64,000 nt of DNA from Colimorpha sp045222295 (GCA_045222295.1 JBGUXP010000022.1:13853-77852); one strand, 5' to 3'. Shown: positions 31,576 to 41,206, counted from the stretch's first letter. The notes: generated from the sequence alone by a model not told the origin. Made by a program: numbers and translations.

Positions 31576-33800
31576 AACAGAAACACATTTTTAAGACCCT
31601 TTTGACCCTGCTGCTACTGTTGTGGGGTGGACAGAACACCTGGGCGACGAGTACCTTCAAAGTGACCAACCCCACAGGCAGCACCTTCAGAATCACCCGT
31701 ACGGGCAACACCTCAGTCCCAGAGACAGTGAATTGGCGCATCGTCTCTCTCTCGGCCCTCGAGGGGATACACTACAACGGTGTCCTGAACGGCGAAGTCG
31801 GCGTTTACTCCGGCATGGTGTCCTTCAACGCCAACGACACCTGCAAGGAGATTACCATCAACGAGATAACTCCATCCGGTGCCTATGCTGCATTCTACAG
31901 TTACCAAACCAGCAGCGACCGCTCCTACCGCTTCGAGGTGCTCGACAAGGACGGCTACATCCTGGCCTCGAAGGACCGAAGCATCACCACCGGCACCAGC
32001 ATCAACTCAACCAATGCCTTTGGATTACAGGATATTGTCGTCAATAGCGGCACCGATACCATCACGGATGCCAACTATTCGCAGGCCTACCACGCCGTAC
32101 CGGTTGCCACCTTCTTTTCCAACACAGCACCAAAGAGCTACCTTGTGACTGCTGGAGCCGAGCTGCGTATGACTCTCACCTTCCAAGCCAAAGAGCATGA
32201 CGATGGCTACCAGCACGTACAAATTCTTGTCAACCAGACCAGCAATCACGACGAAGGTGCCGGCGACAACCAACCCGGCAACATGAACTACTCCAGCTAT
32301 ATGGCCACCTTCTGCCATCAGGGTGGCTCAACGAACACAACCTATGCCAGCTACAGTTTCCCTGTCACATCGGTGGGCAACAAGGAATATAATAAAAAAA
32401 ATCCACTCTTCTACGCTTGGGCAGACCTTGGAAACAACGTTGGCGATCTCCGTAATCAGACGTTCAAAACCAACTGCCGTGCCGACGACGGTCGTCTGAT
32501 CATCAGCAGTGCCAGCAACTTGAGCAACTTCAGCACCCTGGGCTACCGTTTCGATGCCTCAGGTGACAATCATGACACATGGTACGCCCACAACACCGTC
32601 GCCCACATCCAGGCTGTCGACGTTTCTGCTCCCTTGGTCCTTAATGACAATAACTACAAGGTCAGCGGCGGCCGCCACCAGAAGGGGAACATCATTTATG
32701 TGAGCGTTCCGTTCAATGAGATTGTAACTATTACGGGGAGCAGCAAGAAACTCACCACGTCGTGGGGCGACCTAACCTATATAGCGGGAGACGGAACCAA
32801 TGTGCTCACCTTCAGAGGTGAGATTAGCTCCAGCGCCAGTGGCACGCTCAAGATAAAGGGTATGTCGGGTACCATTAAGGATTTGGTTGGCAACAGTTTC
32901 AGCACCCCTTGGACCCCAAACAATCCTTATGACCTTGGCACCGCCCTCGATGCCAACTACCGCTGGAGCGTCAGCGACTTCAGGCAGCTGGCGGAAAATA
33001 CCTATGAGATTTACACCAAGATGGACCTGCGCCACCTGGCCCTGCTCGTGAACAAGACCGACCGGAATTGCGACGACCTCATTTTCCGGCAGACCGCCAA
33101 CACCATCTACTGCGACGAATCCTATATTCCTATCGGACTCAATGACAATACTTGCTTCAAAGGCACTTACGACGGCCAGGGGAATACCATCGACGGTATC
33201 ACCGTCAACCGCACAAACGACGGAAACATAGGTCTTTTCGGATACCTCAAAAATGGCACCGTGAAGGATGTCGTCCTCGAACATTGCACCTTTGCAGGCA
33301 AGGACAATGTCGGCGGCATCGTAGGCTACAACGCCGCTGGCACCATCAGCAACTGCCGCGTGGAGGGCTCCGTCCTCATCAATTCAGGAGCCAACGGCGC
33401 CATGAGCCACGGCGGCATTGCGGGCTACAACGATGGAAACATTATCGGATGCCTCAGCGATGCCAAAATACAAAAAAACAACAAATCGAACCTCAACTAT
33501 TATGGTGGCATCGTCGGCAGCAACGCTGGCACCATCCAGAACTGCCTCTTCACTGGCAACACCGTCGCCGGCGATAATTACAAGGGAGCCATCGCGGGCC
33601 GCAACACCGGCACCCCGACTTACACCAACAACTACTACACCTACAACATCGGAGGCGGCGTAGCCGGCAGCGACTGCGACGGTGCCCGCCGCGCCTATTC
33701 CGTGACTTTGGGCGAGGACGGTGGTCCTTGTGGGCGACGAGACAGCCTACAACGTCAGCAGCCTCAACGCCATCGGCACGGGCAACTACGCCATGCGTAA
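31572..33800 (+). CDS. Large surface protein, N-terminal part (frame broken at about 33720)
   Basis: The gene begins with a signal peptide (MKQKHIFKTLLTLLLLLWGG...TWA). An Ig-like or jelly-roll region of about 430 residues follows, then the first GLUG/M26-like module (GQGNTIDGITVNR, NIGLFGYLKNGTVKDVVLEH, NVGGIVGYNAAGTISNCRVE). The frame then runs out of phase: after ARRAYSVTLGED it reads unrelated Arg/Gln-rich sequence to a stop at 33800. The continuation in the next frame starts VVLVGDETAYNVSSLNAIG, exactly what later repeat units (ARRARTLTLGEDLALVGDST) predict. One extra G in GACGGTGG at 33717-33724 explains the break. Repaired, the gene would span 31572-39498 and encode about 2,641 residues. 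Confidence 0.8.
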   Translation: MKQKHIFKTLLTLLLLLWGGQNTWATSTFKVTNPTGSTFRITRTGNTSVPETVNWRIVSLSALEGIHYNGVLNGEVGVYSGMVSFNANDTCKEITINEITPSGAYAAFYSYQTSSDRSYRFEVLDKDGYILASKDRSITTGTSINSTNAFGLQDIVVNSGTDTITDANYSQAYHAVPVATFFSNTAPKSYLVTAGAELRMTLTFQAKEHDDGYQHVQILVNQTSNHDEGAGDNQPGNMNYSSYMATFCHQGGSTNTTYASYSFPVTSVGNKEYNKKNPLFYAWADLGNNVGDLRNQTFKTNCRADDGRLIISSASNLSNFSTLGYRFDASGDNHDTWYAHNTVAHIQAVDVSAPLVLNDNNYKVSGGRHQKGNIIYVSVPFNEIVTITGSSKKLTTSWGDLTYIAGDGTNVLTFRGEISSSASGTLKIKGMSGTIKDLVGNSFSTPWTPNNPYDLGTALDANYRWSVSDFRQLAENTYEIYTKMDLRHLALLVNKTDRNCDDLIFRQTANTIYCDESYIPIGLNDNTCFKGTYDGQGNTIDGITVNRTNDGNIGLFGYLKNGTVKDVVLEHCTFAGKDNVGGIVGYNAAGTISNCRVEGSVLINSGANGAMSHGGIAGYNDGNIIGCLSDAKIQKNNKSNLNYYGGIVGSNAGTIQNCLFTGNTVAGDNYKGAIAGRNTGTPTYTNNYYTYNIGGGVAGSDCDGARRAYSVTLGEDGGPCGRRDSLQRQQPQRHRHGQLRHA

Positions 33801-36800
33801 AGGCAACACCATCTACAGCGGTGCCACGCAGAACCTCACCTTCATCTATACCGGCGTGCCGGCCACGGGCTATGTCTTTGGCGGCTTCAGTGCCACGAAC
33901 AATGGCACCTTCTCGGGCAACACCCTCACCATGCCCGCCAGCAGCGTCACCGTCACAGCCGTGTTCACCGATGTGTGGGGTGTCACCAACGAGCCCGCTG
34001 CCGACGGCACCTCGGAGCATCCCTACCTCATCTCCGACACCACGGGCCTCAACCTGCTGGCCCGCAACGTCAACGGCACCCACGGCTACACTGCCAATAA
34101 TTTCAACGGCAAATTCTTCCAACTGGCCAACAATATCACCTATAGCACGGAGGGTCTCGGCGAGAACGAGAGCAACTACACCGCCATCGGCCTTAATCAA
34201 AGCAAACATTTCGACGGCACCTTCGACGGCAACAACGACACCATCAGCGGCATCCGTATCTATAAAAGCAACGAAGACTACCAGGGCCTCTTCGGCTGGA
34301 TCGAAGGCAACTCTAGCGCCAACTGCGGCGCTGTGAAGAGAGTCGTCGTCAAAGATGCCGTCATCCATGGAAGACAGAATGTCGGCGGCATCGCGGGATA
34401 CGTCAGCAGCGACCTGGAGCACTGCCTCGTCCTCGGCAGCACCATCAGCGGTTCCAGTCATGTCGGTGCCATTCTGGGCGACAAGGCCAACCTTGGCTAC
34501 CAATTCTACAGAAACCATTATCGCGGCTGCACCGTGAACGGCACAGCCAACGCCACCCATGTGGGTACCGGCAGCGGCGATTTCCAAGGCAGCGCAAGCA
34601 GCCTCCACACCCTCAGCCTCGGCGACAACATCAGCGCCACGGGTAGCGAGACGAAGGACATCGGTACCGTGACCTACTACGCCAGCGCCTCCACCATCAC
34701 CCTCTCTTACAGCGGCACGGTGCCCCTGGGCTATGCGCTGGCCTTCCAATACAACGACGGCAGCACCCACACCGTCACGCGCGACGAGGATGGCTACCAC
34801 TTCACCATGCCTGCGGCCGATATCAGCGTCAACACCACATTCATCGACGTGTGGGGCCTCACCAACAATCCCGCCGCCGACGGCAGCGCGGAGCACCCCT
34901 ACCTCATCTCCGACACCGTAGGCCTCAATGTGCTGGCCAAGTGCGTCAACGGCACCGACGGCTACACCGCCAACAGCTTTACTGGCAACTACTTCAAGCT
35001 GGGCGACAACATCACCTACACCCACACCAGCGACTGGAACACCGCCAACAGCACCGAGAGCAACTACACAGCCATCGGCACCTACGATAACCAATTCCGT
35101 GGCACCTTCGACGGCAACGGAGACACCATCAGCGGCATCCGAATCTATAAGAATCGCTACCAAGGACTCTTCGGCTATGTCAGTAATGCTACCATTAAAA
35201 ATATTGCCATCGCCGATGCCAGAATCATGGCATCCAACCAAATAGGCGGTATCGCGGGCTATAGCGAAAATAGTGCTATTAGCAACTGCCGTGTGGGCAG
35301 TGATGTTATGATCTCAAATGTGATCGGTGTTTCCCCCTCTAACTTTGGTGGTATCGTGGGTGTATTATCCAATGGAGGAAATGTCAAGGGTTGTCTCAGT
35401 GCTGCTACAATAAAAAAAATTAGTGGCCACCACTCTCCTTATGGCGGAATAATAGGTGTTAGTGCAAGTGATTTGGATATTGTCCAGAACAATCTCTATA
35501 CCGGCTCTACTATAGAATCAGATACACCTGAAAGAGGGGCCATCGCGGGATTCACCAGTGGCAGCAGCACCCTCATCAACAACTACTACACGAATATCAA
35601 TATTGGCGGCATTGGCGACCGTAATCTTCCCAATGGCAACGACCAGGACGGTGCCCGCCGTGCCCGCACCCTCACCCTGGGTGAGGACCTCGCTCTTGTA
35701 GGCGATTCCACGGTCTACAGCCCCAGCGGCCTCACCGCCATCGGCACCTCGGTCCTCAGCTTCAACGACGGCAGCGCCACCACCCTCTTCAGCGGCAAGA
35801 CACAGACCGTGTCACTCTCCTACACCGGCGACCCAATGCCCGAGGGATACACCCTCGTTGTGACATACAACGACGGCAGCGACCACATCATCACCCCCAC
35901 CGACGGCGTTTACAGCTTCGTCATGCCAGACGCCGACGTCAGCGTCACCACCACCCGGCAGGTCACCCCTTGGAGCGGCAGCGGCACCGAGGATGACCCC
36001 TGGGTTATCCTCTACCCCTCCCAACTCGACCTGCTGGCCACCCGCGTCAACAGCGGCACAGGCGATGACTATGCCAGCACGGGCTACAGCGGCAAGTACT
36101 TCAAGCTGGGTGCCGACATCACCTATACTCACCTTGCTGCCAATGCCGAAGGTGCCGACACGGAAGACAACTACACCTCAATTGGTAATTCTTCTTCCAT
36201 ATGCTTCAAAGGAACCTTCGACGGCTACAACCACACCATCAGCGGCATCCGCATCTACAAGCAATACTCCTATAATTTGGGGCTTTTCGGTTATCTCAAG
36301 GGCGCAGTGGTCAAGAATGTCACCATCGCCGATGCTCACATCACGGGCACACAATATGTCGGCGGCATCGCTGGTGAAATCGATTCTAACGCCGTCGTCG
36401 ACAGCTGCATAAGCACGGATGTGACGGTGAGGGCCACTATTTCCGGCGATGCCCTCTGTGGTGGCATAGTAGGCTATGTGCAATCTGGTATCACCAGGAA
36501 CTGCCTCGTTCTCGATGCCACAGTGTCGGGCGGCAGCAGCTATAGAGGTGCCATCGCCGGCAGAACTTGGAGCACCTACGACCTCCGGAATAACCTATAC
36601 TACAACTGCACGGTGGGTGGCGTTGCAAACGCCACGGGCGTGGGCTGCAACGGCAGCGACATTAATGACAATAATTATTATAATGCCACCCCTGCCTGGC
36701 GGCTGACCTTCGCGCCCGATGTCACCGCCACGGGCACGAGCTTAACCTATGATGGACATTCGTATTACGCCCACAATTCCCTCGTCACCCTTGGCTACAG

Positions 36801-39498
36801 CGGCACTGTGTCCACCGACGAGCTGGTTGTCTACAGCGTGGGTGGCAACGAACTATCCTTCAACAGCTTCAGCGTCACGGCCGATACCGCCGTCACGGCC
36901 ACCGTGGTCTCGGCCATCCTGTCCGTCCCCTACAGCTACGACTTCGAGACCGAAAGCCCCTTCCGCTACTGGAAGCCGGTAACAGGAGGCTACACAATCA
37001 ACCAATTACTCCGCTTCGATGGCACCACCTCGAACCTGATGCTCCTGCCTCTCTTCAATGTCGAGGCCAATAGGCTGATGCTGAGTATGCAGCTTCGTGC
37101 AGAAACGAACTATGAAGGCTGTGGCACCTTCTCGGTGGGCTATGTGACGGACGCTGCCGACCCCGCGACCTTCACACCGGTGGCCACCTACAGCTGTGCC
37201 GAGTCGCAAGGCAACTGGCTGCAGAAGACCGAATACTTCACCGGCATTCCCATCGGTGCACGCCTGGCATTGCGCAGCAACCCTCGGGATGCAAATTATT
37301 ATTGGTTTATCGACGACATTGAGGTGTCTGTGGCCCCCAGCTGTATCCCGTCGCAGGACCTGACCCTCACCGACTACGATTCCACCAGAGCCTCCTTTGC
37401 CTGGCGCGCGGTGGACGGAGTGCTGTGGGAGTACTGCCTCCTCGACTCCGACCGCGAGCCCGACGATGCGGACTTCACCACGACGACGGCGAACAGCGTC
37501 TCCTTCGACAACCTCATCCCCATTACTTCCTACCGCTTTCACCTGCGCCGCCGCTGCGACGCGCAGAGCACCAGCATCATCCACACCCTCGCCTTCACCA
37601 CCATGGCTCCAGTACCCTTCGCCGACGGCTTCGAGGCGACGCAATGCCGCTGGACGGTAGGAGGCAGCATCATCAACCGCTGGTGTCAGGGCAACGCTGT
37701 GAACAATGGCGGCTCCCATTCGCTCTACATCAGCGACGACGGCGGCACATCACGCAATAACACCGATGAAGACAGTATCAATGTTTCCTATGCCTATATA
37801 CGCTTGAGCCTCGCGGCCGACTATTACAACTTCAGTTACGACTGGACGGCCGATTGTTACTATGAAAATTTCTTGCGGGTGGCGTTGGTGCCCGACAATA
37901 TAAGTTTGGAGAATAATAATAATATATATAATTACCTCTATGGAAATAATCCACCGTCAGGATGGCGCTGGCTCGACGGCGACAGCTATTTAAGATACGC
38001 AGAGGATTGGGCCACACGTTCCGAGGTGGTGGAGGTGACCGCTGCGGGCATCTACAAGATGGTCTTTTTCTGGTACAACAATATGGATGACGAGTATCCG
38101 GCAGCTGTCGACAATGTGCAGGTGACCATTCCCAGGAATTTCACCACCGCCGGGCGCTGGGACGAGGCCATGAACTGGAGCCCTGCGGGGGTGCCGACGG
38201 CCGACGAGAGGGTGATTGTCCGCGCCCCAGCCACCATTCTCAGTGGATGTGTAGCCGTGGCCGATAAAATTATCCTCGCGGACGACGGGAGCCTGACCCT
38301 CGCCGCCGGCGGCCAGCTGTACACCCATAACGAATGGAATGAAACAATTCCCATCACCGTGGAGAAGGAGGTCCGCGCCGGGGAGTGGAAGGCTTTGACC
38401 TCGATAGGTTACGATGTGATATCTCTCAACAATATAGCCAACATGACCACCGCCGCCTACGACCTCTTCAGCTACGACGAGGGACACGCCACCTGGGAGA
38501 ACGAAAGAGGCGGATACATGAGTGGTCCCAAAGGCTACATCTACCGCCGTGGAGGCGACGCGACGCTCTCCTACGGGACGAAAAATTCATGTTCCGACCA
38601 TTATATAAATCGCAGTTATAGCGACGATGTCCTGAAAGGTTTCAACCTGGTGGGTAATAATATGACGCACAATGTGGTGAAAGGTTCCGGAATACGTTTG
38701 AGAGACGAAAATGACACGTGGGCGACAGGCTACTACACGCTGGAGGGCGACGGCTCGTGGCGCGTGCACCCCGACAGCGACCCCATCGCCCCAGGCCAGG
38801 CCTTCCTGGTTGAGCTCACCAGTGCCGAAAAATATGATGATTATGCCATGCTCCGCTACGACAATGACGCGGACTGGCCGTCGGCAACGAGCAAGGGGAC
38901 ACACTCCTCAGTCAGCCCTAAAAGGGCTGACAGCTCCCCTAACTTAGGGGAGCAGTTAAGAATGATGTTTACGGTCAGCGACGGGAGGCACAGCGACGTT
39001 GCCTATGCGCTGTTCGGTGAGGGCGACGGCCTCCGCAAGTTCGGCCGCCAGAACGCCGACCTGCCGAGCCTGAGCATCGTGGAGGGCGAGGGGCGCTATG
39101 CGATAGCCCCCATTGCGGAGGGCGCGGAGAGCTTCGACCTGGCCTTCCGCGGCAAAGCCGGGGAGTACACTCTTTCAGTGAAGAATGAAGAATTAAGAAT
39201 TAAGAATTATGTTCATCTGATAGACAGGGCCACGGGCAAGGAGATGGACCTGGTGAGATTGTCACCTCTCACCTCCGACCTCCAACTTCCAACCTCACAC
39301 TTCGCCCACATGGAGGGCGAGGAACTGGTGGTTAGCGGCGAAGGCACCTTGACGGCCTACGACGTGATGGGCCGCGAGCTCTTCCGCAAGGAAATTAAGA
39401 ATGAAGAATTAAGAATGAAGAATTCCGACTTCCCCGGCACCGGAGTTTACATCCTCAATCTCAACGGTTACAGCCAGAAAGTAGTCTTTAAAAAATAA
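33721..39498 (+). CDS. Large surface protein, repeat region to T9SS-type sorting domain
   Basis: This is the continuation of the gene starting at 31572, in the +1 frame. It contains at least three further units, each with a beta-rich linker (TLSLGD..., GY.L.F.YNDGS, FTMPAADISVNTTF) and GLUG-like modules (FDGNNDTISGIRIYK, YQGLFGY, VGGIAGY). After these come an Ig/fibronectin-like part (LTLTDYDSTRASFAWRAVDG), a jelly-roll-like segment, and a C-terminal domain ending VYILNLNGYSQKVVFKK, which fits a type IX secretion sorting signal. It is predicted to be exported and anchored on the cell surface, where it may bind glycans or host material (inference). The last 250 residues carry four repeat-derived insertions, listed separately. 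Confidence 0.8.
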   Translation: MVLVGDETAYNVSSLNAIGTGNYAMRKGNTIYSGATQNLTFIYTGVPATGYVFGGFSATNNGTFSGNTLTMPASSVTVTAVFTDVWGVTNEPAADGTSEHPYLISDTTGLNLLARNVNGTHGYTANNFNGKFFQLANNITYSTEGLGENESNYTAIGLNQSKHFDGTFDGNNDTISGIRIYKSNEDYQGLFGWIEGNSSANCGAVKRVVVKDAVIHGRQNVGGIAGYVSSDLEHCLVLGSTISGSSHVGAILGDKANLGYQFYRNHYRGCTVNGTANATHVGTGSGDFQGSASSLHTLSLGDNISATGSETKDIGTVTYYASASTITLSYSGTVPLGYALAFQYNDGSTHTVTRDEDGYHFTMPAADISVNTTFIDVWGLTNNPAADGSAEHPYLISDTVGLNVLAKCVNGTDGYTANSFTGNYFKLGDNITYTHTSDWNTANSTESNYTAIGTYDNQFRGTFDGNGDTISGIRIYKNRYQGLFGYVSNATIKNIAIADARIMASNQIGGIAGYSENSAISNCRVGSDVMISNVIGVSPSNFGGIVGVLSNGGNVKGCLSAATIKKISGHHSPYGGIIGVSASDLDIVQNNLYTGSTIESDTPERGAIAGFTSGSSTLINNYYTNINIGGIGDRNLPNGNDQDGARRARTLTLGEDLALVGDSTVYSPSGLTAIGTSVLSFNDGSATTLFSGKTQTVSLSYTGDPMPEGYTLVVTYNDGSDHIITPTDGVYSFVMPDADVSVTTTRQVTPWSGSGTEDDPWVILYPSQLDLLATRVNSGTGDDYASTGYSGKYFKLGADITYTHLAANAEGADTEDNYTSIGNSSSICFKGTFDGYNHTISGIRIYKQYSYNLGLFGYLKGAVVKNVTIADAHITGTQYVGGIAGEIDSNAVVDSCISTDVTVRATISGDALCGGIVGYVQSGITRNCLVLDATVSGGSSYRGAIAGRTWSTYDLRNNLYYNCTVGGVANATGVGCNGSDINDNNYYNATPAWRLTFAPDVTATGTSLTYDGHSYYAHNSLVTLGYSGTVSTDELVVYSVGGNELSFNSFSVTADTAVTATVVSAILSVPYSYDFETESPFRYWKPVTGGYTINQLLRFDGTTSNLMLLPLFNVEANRLMLSMQLRAETNYEGCGTFSVGYVTDAADPATFTPVATYSCAESQGNWLQKTEYFTGIPIGARLALRSNPRDANYYWFIDDIEVSVAPSCIPSQDLTLTDYDSTRASFAWRAVDGVLWEYCLLDSDREPDDADFTTTTANSVSFDNLIPITSYRFHLRRRCDAQSTSIIHTLAFTTMAPVPFADGFEATQCRWTVGGSIINRWCQGNAVNNGGSHSLYISDDGGTSRNNTDEDSINVSYAYIRLSLAADYYNFSYDWTADCYYENFLRVALVPDNISLENNNNIYNYLYGNNPPSGWRWLDGDSYLRYAEDWATRSEVVEVTAAGIYKMVFFWYNNMDDEYPAAVDNVQVTIPRNFTTAGRWDEAMNWSPAGVPTADERVIVRAPATILSGCVAVADKIILADDGSLTLAAGGQLYTHNEWNETIPITVEKEVRAGEWKALTSIGYDVISLNNIANMTTAAYDLFSYDEGHATWENERGGYMSGPKGYIYRRGGDATLSYGTKNSCSDHYINRSYSDDVLKGFNLVGNNMTHNVVKGSGIRLRDENDTWATGYYTLEGDGSWRVHPDSDPIAPGQAFLVELTSAEKYDDYAMLRYDNDADWPSATSKGTHSSVSPKRADSSPNLGEQLRMMFTVSDGRHSDVAYALFGEGDGLRKFGRQNADLPSLSIVEGEGRYAIAPIAEGAESFDLAFRGKAGEYTLSVKNEELRIKNYVHLIDRATGKEMDLVRLSPLTSDLQLPTSHFAHMEGEELVVSGEGTLTAYDVMGRELFRKEIKNEELRMKNSDFPGTGVYILNLNGYSQKVVFKK
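38897..38953 (-). repeat. In-frame palindromic element, copy 3 (surface protein, reverse)
   Basis: Reading the minus strand gives GCTCCCCTAAGTTAGGGGAG, then CAGCCCTTTTAGGGCTG, then ACTGAGGAGTGTGTCC, the same order as in galE and feoB. In the protein's own frame it is read as SSVSPKRADSSPNLGEQL, so the element is open in both orientations. Confidence 0.8.
39181..39210 (+). repeat. GAATTAAGAATGAA tandem repeat in the sorting domain
   Basis: It encodes KNEELRIKNY between two strands of the C-terminal domain. Sister copies lie at 39391-39425 and, outside genes, at 42788-42816. Confidence 0.75.
39261..39301 (+). repeat. Pyrimidine-rich ACCTCC/ACTTCC tandem repeat
   Basis: It encodes SPLTSDLQLPTSHF in the C-terminal domain and has a periodic CACCTC/ACCTCC/AACTTCC composition unlike the rest of the gene. 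Confidence 0.6.
39391..39425 (+). repeat. GAATTAAGAATGAA tandem repeat, second copy in the sorting domain
   Basis: It encodes EIKNEELRMKNS just before the final GTGVYILNLNGYSQKV strand pair. Confidence 0.75.
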
Positions 39499-39502
39499 GA
39501 CT

Positions 39503-39664
39503 ATGAAAACAAAGAAACAATACACCGCATCCGAACTGACAGTACTCTCCTTCAAAGCCGAAGTCGGCTTCGCCGGCAGCCAGGGAGGCAACGGCAATTT
39601 CCTCAGCTCTTTCTTTATTCCCATCTTAAATGGCAGCAATATCACCAGCAACCAGGAAACCTAG
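39503..39664 (+). CDS. Small peptide gene with amber codon before a conserved-looking tail
   Basis: Five bases after the surface-protein stop an ATG opens a 53-codon frame, MKTKKQYTASELTVLSFKAE followed by VGFAGSQGGNGNF and a hydrophobic stretch. It ends at TAG 39662-39664. The same frame continues ATDNSTFGTGWEE to a second TAG at 39704-39706. Small proteins starting K-x-Y-x-x-xELTVxxFKxExGFA occur in related genomes, and I recall Trp/Glu-rich ends in them. The first TAG may therefore be a nonsense mutation or a readthrough site. There is no signal peptide. The function is unknown. Its position suggests a role with the surface protein. Confidence 0.5.
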   Translation: MKTKKQYTASELTVLSFKAEVGFAGSQGGNGNFLSSFFIPILNGSNITSNQET

Positions 39665-39894
39665 GCGACTGACAACAGCACCTTCGGTACGGGCTGGGAG
39701 GAGTAGTTGGGGTTGCTCTGAAGTGGCCAGTGGCGGGCTTTTTGCGTTACAGGACAATAATGGAGGGAGGAGGGCGTTATATGTAAGGTTAGAGGTTTAA
39801 GGTGAAATTGTGTATACATATTATATATATAGTGGAGACGATAATCCTCACGAATGGATAATAGATGGTAAATAAAATGACCATATGAACCCCT

Positions 39895-39947
39895 TACCAA
39901 GACCTTACCAACTCCTACCGCAGTAGGAGTTGATAGGGTGTTGGTAG
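39895..39947. repeat. Palindrome of the ACCAACTCCTA family, copy 2
   Basis: CAACTCCTAC-cgca-GTAGGAGTTG is a perfect 10-bp stem, extended imperfectly by TACCAAGACCTTA against TAGGGTGTTGGTA. The rest of the 260-base gap 39707-39966 is AT-rich without genes; it also contains one GGTTTAAGG word. Confidence 0.8.
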
Positions 39948-39966
39948 GTAGATGATAAGTGGATGT

Positions 39967-40650
39967 ATGGTACTTGAACTAAAGCAGATAGCACATATAG
40001 AGAGCCCATTTGGGGCGAAATTCGGGGTACCGCGTCAGGCGGGTCTTGTGGAGGTGCCCTGCAGGGTGGTTTTCGAACCGGAATACAGGGTTGCCGAGGC
40101 GGTGCGGGGACTGGAGGGTTTCGACTATGTGTGGCTCCTGTGGGGCTTTCATCTGAACAGGAGAGAGGGCTGGACGCCTACGGTGCGGCCGCCGCGCCTG
40201 GGTGGCAACAAGAGGGTGGGGGTCTTCGCTACGCGGAGCCCTTACCGGCCCAACGCCGTAGGGCTGTCGTCGGTGAAACTGCTGAGTGTCGGCGTCGAGC
40301 CCCAGGTGGGTCCTGTGCTGACCGTGGCGGGAGCCGATCTGGTGGACGGCACCCCCATCTACGATATCAAACCCTATGTCGCCTATGCCGACAGCCATGA
40401 GGGGGTGCGCTGCGGATATGCCAGCGAGGCGCCCGGGGAGGTGCTGCGGGTGAGTGACCCTAAGGGTTGCCTGTCAGCCCTGCCGGCGGCAACAGCCGAG
40501 TGTTTGCGCCAGACGTTGGCGCAGGATCCGCGGCCTCACTACCAGGAGGATGCGGGACGGGTGTACGGGATGAGTTTCGGGGACTATGAGGTGCGCTTTA
40601 GCGTTTCGGAGAGGAGTGCGGAGATACTTTCTTTAGTTAAAAATTGTTAA
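39967..40650 (+). CDS. trmO: tRNA t6A37 N6-methyltransferase TrmO (TsaA/VirR family)
   Basis: This SAM-dependent enzyme methylates threonylcarbamoyladenosine at position 37 of some tRNAs. The 227-residue protein (start MVLELKQIAHIESPFG; an ATG 15 bases earlier is possible) has the family blocks SPFGAKFGVPRQ, GFDYVWLLWGFH, FATRSPYRPNAVGLSSVKL and DLVDGTPIYDIKPYV. The C-terminal domain is also present. It stands alone, 40 bases before the sigma-factor gene, and may be read through into it. Confidence 0.92.
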   Translation: MVLELKQIAHIESPFGAKFGVPRQAGLVEVPCRVVFEPEYRVAEAVRGLEGFDYVWLLWGFHLNRREGWTPTVRPPRLGGNKRVGVFATRSPYRPNAVGLSSVKLLSVGVEPQVGPVLTVAGADLVDGTPIYDIKPYVAYADSHEGVRCGYASEAPGEVLRVSDPKGCLSALPAATAECLRQTLAQDPRPHYQEDAGRVYGMSFGDYEVRFSVSERSAEILSLVKNC

Positions 40651-40690
40651 AGCTGAAATTTTCGGACAGGGGAATTGTCTATCACTAAGA

Positions 40691-41206
40691 ATGGGCGAGA
40701 ACTACACACAACTGGTTGAGGACTGCCGGCATCGTGATCGCAGGGCGATGCGCCGACTATATGAACTGACAGCGCCGATGGCACTGGGTGTGTGTATGCG
40801 CTATTGCCACAACCGCGAGTCGGCACAGGACGTGATGCAGGAGGGCTATATCAAAGTGTATGAGGGATTAAAGAAGGTGAGGGAGCCCGAGAAGGTGATG
40901 GCATGGGTGTACCACGTGATGGTCAACGAGAGCATCAATCACTGCCGCCGACAGAAGCCGATAGAATATCTGGAGGATAAGCAGATGGCGGAGCCCGCGG
41001 TGTTCCCCAGCGACCCTTTCGGGGACGAAGAGGTGGTGCTGGCGCTGCAGCAGGTGCCGCCGCGACAGCGGGCGGTGTTCAACATGCTGGAGGTGGAGGG
41101 CTTGTCGGAGGAGGAGGTGGCCGAGCGAATGGGGACACCGGTGAGCAATGTGCGCACGCTGCTGACGCGCGCGAAGAACTGCCTGAAAGAGATTTTGGCG
41201 GTTTAA
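40691..41206 (+). CDS. ECF-type RNA polymerase sigma factor
   Basis: A 171-residue sigma-70 family protein with region 2 (LYELTAPMALGVCMRYC, AQDVMQEGYIKVYEGL, WVYHVMVNESINHCRRQ) and region 4 (ALQQVPPRQRAVFNMLEVEG followed by LSEEEVAERMGTPVSNVRTL). The adjacent gene, 39 bases downstream, encodes a membrane-anchored protein with a short cytoplasmic N terminus that could act as its anti-sigma factor. Together they would form a cell-surface signalling pair. The trigger is unknown. Confidence 0.93.
   Translation: MGENYTQLVEDCRHRDRRAMRRLYELTAPMALGVCMRYCHNRESAQDVMQEGYIKVYEGLKKVREPEKVMAWVYHVMVNESINHCRRQKPIEYLEDKQMAEPAVFPSDPFGDEEVVLALQQVPPRQRAVFNMLEVEGLSEEEVAERMGTPVSNVRTLLTRAKNCLKEILAV

Noticed and set aside
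33550..35241. 563-codon antisense frame in the surface-protein gene
   Set aside because: Produced by the repetitive, GC-biased coding of GLUG-like units; no protein features.
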